Shown here in pieces: positions 1 to 5,692 of a DNA stretch of 12,579 bases. A program made the translations under genes and the position numbers. Numbering within the stretch: position 1 is the stretch's first letter; every line of letters starts with the position of its first letter. The notes below the pieces were generated by a model. It worked only from the letters and a program-made list of their open reading frames with translations, was not told the origin of the DNA and searched no databases. The stretch is taken from positions 1 through 12,579 of the forward strand of contig CALDGV010000285.1 in the NCBI GenBank assembly GCA_937941745.1, in the 5' to 3' direction. Source of the stretch: an uncultured Prosthecobacter sp. GTDB taxonomy: Bacteria; Verrucomicrobiota; Verrucomicrobiia; Verrucomicrobiales; Verrucomicrobiaceae.

Positions 1-216
1 GAACCAAAAAGTGTGCGGAAGGCGGTCGCTGCCACTGGTGAAGTGATCCCGCATGTCGTGGGCGGTCTGCAGCAGTTTCTCAGCGCGGAAGCCCTCGAAA
101 GGCAGCGCGTTGATGAGGGGCTGGCGCCGCCAGCCGAGCAGCAGGCCATTCACCGCGCCGCCGTTGCGCAGACGTTCCAGGGCGGCTCGTAGGGAGGGGG
201 CGATGTTCGCAGGCAT
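1..216 (-). CDS. Hypothetical small protein, C-terminus outside the window
   Basis: This reading frame starts at the ATG at 216-214 and stays open to the left edge, giving 72 residues of an unfinished protein. It begins MPANIAPSLRAALERL and continues with a Gly/Leu stretch (GGAVNGLLLGWRRQP) and a helical segment ending near HDMRDHF. There is no signal peptide or membrane segment, so it is probably cytoplasmic. It lies 15 bases after the stop of the 104-residue gene upstream, which suggests co-transcription and possibly co-translation. The pattern of a helix, then a short beta hairpin around NGLLLGWRRQPLINALPF, then another helix loosely recalls roadblock/LC7-type proteins, but this is a weak impression and I do not assign the family. 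No Shine-Dalgarno sequence is visible before the ATG. Confidence 0.6.
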   Translation of the reverse strand, partial: MPANIAPSLRAALERLRNGGAVNGLLLGWRRQPLINALPFEGFRAEKLLQTAHDMRDHFTSGSDRLPHTFWF

Positions 217-231
217 GGCAGCGGGATGGGT

Positions 232-546
232 TCAGTTCGGCTGTGTCGTCACCTGGGTCAGCAGCTCATAAAGGAGGGATTTTTTCCCGATCAAGGCTCC
301 GGCGCCTGGGTCGTTCGGGCCTGTGCCTTCGCCAAAGTAAGCGTAGGTTACCGTCAGATCATCTTCCTGGAGGGTGCCGGTCCAGGGGGCACCCAGGTCG
401 AGCGCTTCGCCGAGCTTGGTGCCATAGTGCCGCAACCCCTGGAAGTCTGCGGCAAAGGCATCGACCAGTTCCTGGTCGGCGGAACTTTCCACGACGCCTT
501 CTTTCAGGGTGAAGAAGGTCAGAGGGGCGGGCTTGGCGGCGCTCAT
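232..546 (-). CDS. Hypothetical small protein (104 aa)
   Basis: I do not recognise this protein. From the ATG at 546-544 it has 104 residues, starting MSAAKPAPLTFFTLKEG and ending LTQVTTQPN. It is acidic, has no signal peptide or membrane span, and contains a Gly/Pro-rich loop (FGEGTGPNDPGAGAL, about residues 71-85) before a short C-terminal helix. A TTG six codons upstream would also open the frame. I prefer the ATG because AAGGGG precedes it, although that motif is unusually close, with only one base between. It sits 64 bases after the stop of the beta-propeller gene and 15 bases before the next small gene, all on the minus strand, so the three may form one transcript. Its partner is probably the small protein downstream rather than the secreted propeller, since neither small protein has an export signal. 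Confidence 0.6.
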   Translation of the reverse strand: MSAAKPAPLTFFTLKEGVVESSADQELVDAFAADFQGLRHYGTKLGEALDLGAPWTGTLQEDDLTVTYAYFGEGTGPNDPGAGALIGKKSLLYELLTQVTTQPN

Positions 547-561
547 GCCCCTTGTTCGTCT

Positions 562-608
562 CAAAAAGGGCCGATGTTGGCAAGCCTATTCCCCAGCACC
601 TGGGCCCT
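562..608 (-). terminator. Weak terminator- or attenuator-like hairpin after the propeller gene
   Basis: Read on the minus strand, just after the stop of the propeller gene, AGGGCC (608-603) can pair with GGCCCT (572-567), which runs into a stretch of five T (567-563). The 30-base loop contains a small inner hairpin, CCAG-GTG-CTGG. The arm length is marginal and the loop is long, so termination would be partial at best. The next gene starts only about 16 bases later, so this could act as an attenuator or processing site. It could also be chance in GC-rich DNA. Confidence 0.25.
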
Positions 609-610
609 GC

Positions 611-2125
611 TTACTTCGGAATCTCGTTCAGCGTGTAGTAGCCGACACTGTGCAGCAGAGGCTGCCTGGCGGTGTTGCGCACGCCATCCAGGTGCAGTTC
701 GTGGACATGACCCTGGGTCAGCGGGCTGATCTTCAGGCGCACAGACCGGCCGTCCGGGCCCACTTGGGCCTCGGTGATCTTGGGGAGCACCTCGTCAACC
801 TCATCGCCGCCATACTGCTCGCGGTAGGCATAGGTGAATGCGCGCATGGAGTAGCTTTGGAGGTTCCCGGCCGTCGCGGGATCGACAGGCTGGGTAAAGG
901 TGAGCTCAAAGCCGTCGTTCCGTGCGCGCATTTCATGAACTTCGAAGGGGATCTTGCCGGTCCATTCGCATTTCTCGAAGCAGAAAGGCTTGCCGCCGCG
1001 CGCTCCCCAGCCGCGGTCGCTGCCACCGACAAAGATGCGTCCCTCTTCATCCATGCGCCCGCCAATCAGTCCGGAGGCAAAGCCGCTACGGAAGGGGAAA
1101 ACGACCCCCTGCTTGATGCCATTGACGGTCTCCAAAAACACGCGGCTCAGGTTGCTGTGGCTTTGGTCGGCGATGAAGAGCTGCTTGCTGAAAGGGCCGA
1201 ACTTGCCGCCGCTCAGGTCACAGATGATGGCCGTGGCGGAATTGCCGATTTTCCCATGCACGAGATACAAGGCCGGAGGCAGGAGCTGCTGGATGCGCTG
1301 ACGTTCCAGCACCATGCGGTCGGGATCGCCGCCGGGTCTTGCCTCGTTGCGCTTTCGTTCCCCCTGAAAAGCCTCAGGGATGGGATCAACCGGCTTCGGG
1401 CCCATGTTCTTGGCCAGGTCATACCAGACATTGCCGCCCGGGTGCCCCTGGAAACTGCCCGGCACGAGGTGCTGCAGAGTGCAGGAGCCATGCCAGGGCC
1501 CCTGGTTGTCGCAGTAGTAAACCTCGCCATCGGCATCGAAACCCATGCCACCCGGGCTGCGGATCCCGGAGCAGGTGGGCACCATGGTGCCATCCGGCTT
1601 CACCCGCAGTGCCCAGCCCCGGAACGGCACCTGGCTGCTGAACGAGCCCGTCAGGCAGAGGGTGACCCAGAGGTCGCCCGCCTTGTCGTAGCGGGAGCCA
1701 ATGGCGTATTCGTGGTAGTCGCCCGAGACGCCCCAGGCATCGCTCACGTTGTCAAAAACGTCCGCCCGTCCGTCGCCATCTACATCCTTGAGCCGGGTGA
1801 TTTCATAGCGGGTGGTGGCATAGAGGAGTTTGTCCTTCGGATTGTAGGCCAGCCCCAGCACCTCGTGCAGACCACTGGCAAAGAGCTTGTAGATCACGGC
1901 GGCGGGATCGCTGCTGCCAGCGCCGCTGACGGTCCAGATTTCTCCCCGGCGGGTTCCCAGGGCCAGCCTGCCATCGGGCAGCAGTTCGATGGAGCCGACC
2001 TCCAGTGCCGTCTCCTTCGGGGTTTCAAAGGTCGTGATCTTGTAAAAGTCGGCTTCCACGGGATCCGCAGAAAAGGCCAGGGGAACCGCAGAGGCGAAAA
2101 TCAGGGAGGCGAGGAGGCGCTTCAT
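611..2125 (-). CDS. Secreted sorbosone/glucose-dehydrogenase-like beta-propeller protein
   Basis: This is a 504-residue exported protein. Residues 1-20 (MKRLLASLIFASAVPLAFSA) form a signal peptide. Residues 40-380 look like a beta-propeller of the soluble glucose/sorbosone dehydrogenase type common in Planctomycetota and Verrucomicrobiota, with blades such as VGSIELLPDGRLALGTRRGEIW and SPGGMGFDADGEVYYCDNQGPWHG. A calcium-loop-like DVDGDGRAD lies at 114-122. The last 110 residues (VHEMRARNDGFELTF onward, ending in HVHELHLDGVRN) resemble the C-terminal beta domain that follows such propellers in PVC proteins. I see no CxxCH motif, so the cytochrome c module often fused to these proteins is absent. 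Enzyme activity and substrate are unknown; a PQQ-type role is only a family-level guess. An in-frame start at 2314 would overlap lepA and lose the signal peptide, so I start at the ATG at 2125. It is divergent from lepA. Confidence 0.85.
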   Translation of the reverse strand: MKRLLASLIFASAVPLAFSADPVEADFYKITTFETPKETALEVGSIELLPDGRLALGTRRGEIWTVSGAGSSDPAAVIYKLFASGLHEVLGLAYNPKDKLLYATTRYEITRLKDVDGDGRADVFDNVSDAWGVSGDYHEYAIGSRYDKAGDLWVTLCLTGSFSSQVPFRGWALRVKPDGTMVPTCSGIRSPGGMGFDADGEVYYCDNQGPWHGSCTLQHLVPGSFQGHPGGNVWYDLAKNMGPKPVDPIPEAFQGERKRNEARPGGDPDRMVLERQRIQQLLPPALYLVHGKIGNSATAIICDLSGGKFGPFSKQLFIADQSHSNLSRVFLETVNGIKQGVVFPFRSGFASGLIGGRMDEEGRIFVGGSDRGWGARGGKPFCFEKCEWTGKIPFEVHEMRARNDGFELTFTQPVDPATAGNLQSYSMRAFTYAYREQYGGDEVDEVLPKITEAQVGPDGRSVRLKISPLTQGHVHELHLDGVRNTARQPLLHSVGYYTLNEIPK

Positions 2126-2233
2126 TGGGGGAGCAACAATCGAGGGCGTGTTGGGGAAACTTTCAGGGCCTTCTCTGGCATCATCTGGGAGGTTCGTCAC
2201 CCTGCTTTCGCCAGGGCTGCTGGTCGCCCCCTC

Positions 2234-2262
2234 TTGACCCCTCCCCCCGTCGCGGCTACTAG
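2234..2262 (+). promoter_or_regulatory. Candidate sigma70 promoter for lepA
   Basis: TTGACC (2234-2239, five of six matches to TTGACA) is followed by a 17-base spacer and TACTAG (2257-2262, three of six matches to TATAAT). Transcription would start near 2269 and leave a leader of about 27 bases before the lepA ATG. The spacing is ideal but the -10 element is weak. The rest of the 170-base divergent spacer (2126-2295) is C-rich, and I could not find a convincing promoter for the minus-strand propeller gene in it. Confidence 0.4.
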
Positions 2263-2295
2263 CTCCGCCCCCCAAACCGCCGCCAGCCTCTCCGG

Positions 2296-4092
2296 ATGCC
2301 CATCGAAAACACACGCAACTTCTCCATCATCGCCCACATCGACCATGGGAAGACCACGCTCTCAGACCGCCTGCTGGAGTTCACCAAGACCATCACGCAG
2401 CGTGAGCAGCAGGACCAGCTCCTGGATGCGATGGACCTGGAGCGGGAGCGCGGCATCACGATCAAGGCGCACCCCGTGTGCATGAACTACAAGGCGAAGA
2501 ACGGCCAGGAGTACAAGCTCAACCTGCTCGACACGCCTGGGCACGTGGACTTCAGCTATGAAGTTAGCCGCTCGCTTGCGGCCTGTGAAGGGGCGCTGCT
2601 CCTGATTGATGCCTCCCAGGGGGTCGAGGCCCAGACCGTGGCGAACCTGAACCTCGCGATGCAGCAAAACCTGCACGTCATCCCGGTCATCAACAAGGTT
2701 GATCTCCCCAGCGCCGACATCGACAAGTGCAAACGCCAGCTTGAAGACATCCTGCAGCTGCCCGCTGATGAGGCCGTGCCTGCCAGCGCCAAGATGGGCA
2801 TTGGCATTGAGGACATTCTGGAGGCCATTGTGGCCTACATCCCGCCTCCCAAGGACCCCGGTGACGGCTACCTGCGTGCCTCTGTCTTCGACTCCGTGTT
2901 TGACGCCTACCGCGGCGTCGTCAGCTACGTGCGCGTGGTCAGCGGCACCATCATTCGAGGCCAGAAAATCCGCATGATGTCCACCGGTCTCGATTATGAG
3001 ATCAAGGACGTAGGCATCTTCCGCCCGAAGATGACCACCTGTGAGAAGCTGGAGGCAGGTGATGTGGGCTACCTGATCGCCAACGTGAAGACCACTGCGG
3101 ACGTCAAGATCGGCGACACCATCACTGAGACCAAAAAGCCCGCTCCTGAACCGCTTCCCGGCTTCAAGGAAATCCATCCGCTGGTCTTCAGCGGCATCTA
3201 TCCTGTCAGCACGGATGATTTTGAGGCGCTGAAGCTTGCCGTCGGCAAGCTTCAGATCAATGACGCGGCCTTCACCTTCATGAGCGAAAGCTCCGCCGCG
3301 CTCGGCTTCGGCTTCCGCTGCGGCTTCCTCGGCCTTCTGCACATGGAAATCGTCCAGGAGCGCCTGCGCCGTGAATTCAACATGGACGTCATTTCGACCT
3401 ATCCATCGGTGATTTACGAGGTGCGCAAGACCAACGGTGAGGAGATGATGGTGGACAACCCGACCTTCCTGCCAAGCGCCCAGGAGATTGATGAAATCCG
3501 CGAGCCCATCGTGAAGGTGAACATCATGATCCCGAATGAATACATCGGGGACATCATGCAGCTTGTGATGGACAAGCGCGGCCAGGTGAACAACACCGAA
3601 ACGCTGGATGACCGCCGGGTGCTCCTGCACACCGTCATGCCGCTGAACGAGATCCTCGTGGACTTTAACGACAAGCTGAAATCCATCACCCGCGGCTACG
3701 GCAGCATGGATTACGAGCACGCCGGCTACCAGGCGGCCGAACTGGTGAAGATGGACATCCTCATCGCCGGCGATCCTGTGGACGCCTTCTCCTGTATCGT
3801 CCACCGCAGCAAGGCGGAGTCCCGCGGACGCCAGCTCTGCGGCAAGCTCAAGGAAGTCATTCCCCAGCAGCTTTTCGTCGTCGCCATCCAGGCTGCCATT
3901 GGTGGCAAGATCATCGCCCGCGAAAGCATCAGCGCCCTGCGCAAGGATGTGACCGCCAAGTGCTACGGCGGTGACATCACCCGTAAGCGCAAGCTCCTGG
4001 AGAAGCAGAAGGAAGGGAAGAAGAAGATGAAGGCCATCGGCAAGGTGAACATCCCGCAGGAAGCCTTCATCGAAGTGCTGAAGAACAACTGA
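2296..4092 (+). CDS. lepA: Elongation factor 4 (LepA), translational GTPase
   Basis: LepA/EF4 is a ribosome-associated GTPase of the EF-G group, linked to back-translocation or ribosome assembly, acting in the cytoplasm and at the membrane. The protein has 598 residues, the normal family length. The G-domain motifs are all present: AHIDHGKT (13-20), RGIT (52-55), DTPGH (79-83, carrying the catalytic histidine), NKVD (133-136) and SAK (164-166). Domain II follows (about 190-275), then the EF-G-like domains with the conserved stretch around [21 protein letters not shown], and the LepA-specific C-terminal domain with [22 protein letters not shown]. The start [18 protein letters not shown] matches the family. 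No Shine-Dalgarno sequence precedes it. It is divergent from the propeller gene and convergent with the ceramidase-like gene. A 27-base perfect palindrome lies inside the coding sequence. Confidence 0.98.
   Translation: MPIENTRNFSIIAHIDHGKTTLSDRLLEFTKTITQREQQDQLLDAMDLERERGITIKAHPVCMNYKAKNGQEYKLNLLDTPGHVDFSYEVSRSLAACEGALLLIDASQGVEAQTVANLNLAMQQNLHVIPVINKVDLPSADIDKCKRQLEDILQLPADEAVPASAKMGIGIEDILEAIVAYIPPPKDPGDGYLRASVFDSVFDAYRGVVSYVRVVSGTIIRGQKIRMMSTGLDYEIKDVGIFRPKMTTCEKLEAGDVGYLIANVKTTADVKIGDTITETKKPAPEPLPGFKEIHPLVFSGIYPVSTDDFEALKLAVGKLQINDAAFTFMSESSAALGFGFRCGFLGLLHMEIVQERLRREFNMDVISTYPSVIYEVRKTNGEEMMVDNPTFLPSAQEIDEIREPIVKVNIMIPNEYIGDIMQLVMDKRGQVNNTETLDDRRVLLHTVMPLNEILVDFNDKLKSITRGYGSMDYEHAGYQAAELVKMDILIAGDPVDAFSCIVHRSKAESRGRQLCGKLKEVIPQQLFVVAIQAAIGGKIIARESISALRKDVTAKCYGGDITRKRKLLEKQKEGKKKMKAIGKVNIPQEAFIEVLKNN
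3229..3255. repeat. Perfect palindrome inside lepA
   Basis: CTGAAGCTTGCC (3229-3240) and GGCAAGCTTCAG (3244-3255) are exact reverse complements separated by GTC, whose outer bases also pair. This gives 13-base arms around a single central T. It encodes Leu-Lys-Leu-Ala-Val-Gly-Lys-Leu-Gln in a conserved part of LepA, so the symmetry comes from codon choice. The function is unknown, and chance is possible although arms this long are uncommon. Confidence 0.9.
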
Positions 4093-4101
4093 CGTCATCC
4101 C

Positions 4102-4128
4102 GCCGGCTGCGCACGGCCTGCGGCTGGC
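4102..4128 (+). terminator. Candidate terminator hairpin between lepA and the ceramidase-like gene
   Basis: Starting nine bases after the lepA stop, GCCGGCTGCG (4102-4111) can pair with TGCGGCTGGC (4119-4128) over a seven-base loop. In the plus-strand RNA all ten pairs form, counting four G-U wobbles. On the minus strand the same wobbles become A-C mismatches. The hairpin therefore favours the lepA transcript. A loose T-rich stretch (cacttggtttt) follows instead of a clean U run, so termination efficiency is uncertain. Confidence 0.5.
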
Positions 4129-4129
4129 C

Positions 4130-5518
4130 TCACTTGGTTTTGAATTCGGCGGGAATCAGGCTGCTGACAGCTTCTGCAATGATCTCTTCGATCCCGGAGG
4201 CGAAGCGAGTCGGGCGGCCATAGTAGGTCATGGCTCCTGCGGCCTCGTAACCTCCCTCTTCCCAGACCCGCTGGGAGGGGATGTAGCAGGGCACGTCGTT
4301 GGTGTAGGCGTTCACCCAGGTGCGTGCGATGTCGTTCTCCTTCTTGAAGCGAAGGCCGTAGTCCACCACCACCTCACCCGGCAGGTTGATGGTCAGCAGG
4401 GTGTCGGCAAAAGACCACACTTGAACCATGTAAGGCAGTGCGGTGGGAACCTTTTCGCCCCGGTCCAGCATGCCCAGAAAGTGCCGGGCGTGCTGGGCGG
4501 CCCACTTGTTGTCCCCTTGGGTGCGCTTCTTCCATTCGTCGGGCTGAGGAAGGGTGTCATAAGGCAGCATGACCTCCTTGCTGGTGCATTTCACCGGGCC
4601 GGCCAGAGGCTTCATCGGGGCGTTGATCAGGCGGACGATCTCTTTGGCCAGTTGGCTGCCATGAAGCACTGCATGGCTGAGTTCACGGCGTGGATACGGG
4701 TTTTGATCTGCGCCGCAGCCAATGGCCGTGAGCGCCACCACTCCTGGAAAGCGGAGTTCCAGTTCCTTCTGGGCGCAGCCCGCCCAGTCCGGGTGGGTTT
4801 TGTTGATGGCGAGCGTCGTGCAATGGCAGGCATAGCTGGTGTAGAGAGCCCGCAGGGTGCCGTCGGCCTCCTTGACGCGGATGACCGGCAGCGCGTGGTC
4901 CACCGGGCCGTTGAAGTTCGGGCTGTTGCTGTAGCCGGTGGCCGTCTTCAGGCGCCGGTTCATGGCAAAACGAACCTTGCCCGAGGACCACTCCACCTGG
5001 GCGGCAGTCTGGCTATTCAGGGCCTTCACCACGGCTTCAGTCATCTTGGAAACCAGAAACGAAGCATACTGGTCCACACGCTGCTGTTCGTCCGCCGTCA
5101 GATCCTTGCCGAATAGGAAGGGCAGCACGCCCGGCAGCATCGGGGCGCAGTGAGTGTGGCTGGAGTGCAGGGAAAAGCGGGTGTCATCCAGCTTCCAGCC
5201 TGCCTTGTTCACCCGCGCCAGCACCTCGGCGCGCATGCTGCCTGGCACGCCGCAGTTGTCCACGGTCAGCATCACCACGGGGGACTCGGATTCCCAGGTG
5301 AGGGCCAGGGCTTTGGCGAAAAGGGGCATCTCGACCCCTTCGTGATCGGTGGTGCGGCTGCCATAGCCGCTCAGGCGCACAGGATGGGTCGGTGTGATCT
5401 CCTCGCTGGCTGCTCCCGCCTTCCAGGCTGCCTCTGCCGGGTTTCCTGAAGCAAGGCTCAGAAAGACGGCGAGCGCGACTTGGGACAGGCGGAGAGACAC
5501 ATGGGTTTTGCAACGCAT
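4130..5518 (-). CDS. Secreted neutral/alkaline non-lysosomal ceramidase-like hydrolase
   Basis: The protein has 462 residues with a signal peptide ending near ...GNPAEA (cleavage after about residue 30), so it is exported. It resembles the N-terminal catalytic domain of neutral ceramidases, zinc amidases that split ceramide into sphingosine and fatty acid. It starts with AGAASEEITP and GYGSR and has the zinc-site-like HTH (121-123) in SLHSSHTHCAP. The motif YACHCTTL follows (His232), then AIGCGADQNP (about 265-274). Characterised neutral ceramidases are considerably longer and carry a C-terminal immunoglobulin-like domain that is missing here. Short homologues like this one are common in PVC genomes, and ceramide may not be their substrate. 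The ATG at 5518 is preceded by AGGA seven bases upstream, the only clear Shine-Dalgarno-like site in the window. The gene is divergent from the penicillin-binding protein gene and convergent with lepA. Confidence 0.88.
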   Translation of the reverse strand: MRCKTHVSLRLSQVALAVFLSLASGNPAEAAWKAGAASEEITPTHPVRLSGYGSRTTDHEGVEMPLFAKALALTWESESPVVMLTVDNCGVPGSMRAEVLARVNKAGWKLDDTRFSLHSSHTHCAPMLPGVLPFLFGKDLTADEQQRVDQYASFLVSKMTEAVVKALNSQTAAQVEWSSGKVRFAMNRRLKTATGYSNSPNFNGPVDHALPVIRVKEADGTLRALYTSYACHCTTLAINKTHPDWAGCAQKELELRFPGVVALTAIGCGADQNPYPRRELSHAVLHGSQLAKEIVRLINAPMKPLAGPVKCTSKEVMLPYDTLPQPDEWKKRTQGDNKWAAQHARHFLGMLDRGEKVPTALPYMVQVWSFADTLLTINLPGEVVVDYGLRFKKENDIARTWVNAYTNDVPCYIPSQRVWEEGGYEAAGAMTYYGRPTRFASGIEEIIAEAVSSLIPAEFKTK

Positions 5519-5561
5519 TCGGGCATCCTGTCAAAAACAGCGGCCTCTCGCCAAGACTGCA

Positions 5562-5573
5562 TATGCGCGCATA
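5562..5573. promoter_or_regulatory. Perfect 12-base dyad in the divergent spacer, possible operator
   Basis: TATGCGCGCATA is a perfect palindrome lying 44 bases upstream of the ceramidase-like start codon and about 120 bases before the penicillin-binding protein start. Its position between divergent genes would suit a regulator-binding site. No regulator gene lies nearby, and alternating purine-pyrimidine DNA can be palindromic by chance. Confidence 0.3.
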
Positions 5574-5587
5574 AGTGATGCTTTAAT

Positions 5588-5602
5588 GGTCAAAAAGTGA
5601 CC
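5588..5602. promoter_or_regulatory. Inverted repeat GGTCA-N5-TGACC, possible operator
   Basis: GGTCA (5588-5592) and TGACC (5598-5602) are exact reverse complements around AAAAG. The element lies 14 bases from the TATGCGCGCATA dyad in the same divergent spacer. Half-sites of this spacing are typical of dimeric regulators, but I cannot name one. On the minus strand it includes TTTTTGACC, which could double as a -35 element for the ceramidase-like gene, though no -10 box sits at the right distance. Confidence 0.3.
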
Positions 5603-5634
5603 TTTGTGCCTTCTGGAAGGTTTTGCTGGGAGGG

Positions 5635-5663
5635 TTGCCAGAAGAGATTTCAGAATGGAAGAT
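5635..5663 (+). promoter_or_regulatory. Weak candidate promoter for the penicillin-binding protein gene
   Basis: TTGCCA (5635-5640, five of six matches to TTGACA) is followed by a 17-base spacer and GAAGAT (5658-5663, three of six matches to TATAAT). It would start transcription about 20 bases before the ATG. The -10 element is poor, so this is a suggestion only. Confidence 0.2.
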
Positions 5664-5692
5664 GGCTTGGTGGCGTCTGAAAACCTCCTTCC

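Noticed and set aside
1494..1506. Short palindrome CCAGGG-C-CCCTGG within the propeller gene
   Set aside because: Six-base GC arms are expected by chance many times in GC-rich coding DNA of this length.
2126..2314. A 63-codon N-terminal extension of the propeller gene reaching into the lepA start
   Set aside because: It would overlap lepA, is low-complexity Gly/Ser-rich, and would place the clear signal peptide in the middle of the protein.
509..2485. A 658-codon plus-strand open frame opposite the beta-propeller gene
   Set aside because: It lies antisense to a protein with a clear signal peptide and propeller repeats, and runs into the start of lepA in another frame. It is an artefact of GC-rich codon use.
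2362..4098. A 578-codon minus-strand open frame opposite lepA
   Set aside because: lepA is unmistakable and this frame is its antisense shadow, with no family resemblance.
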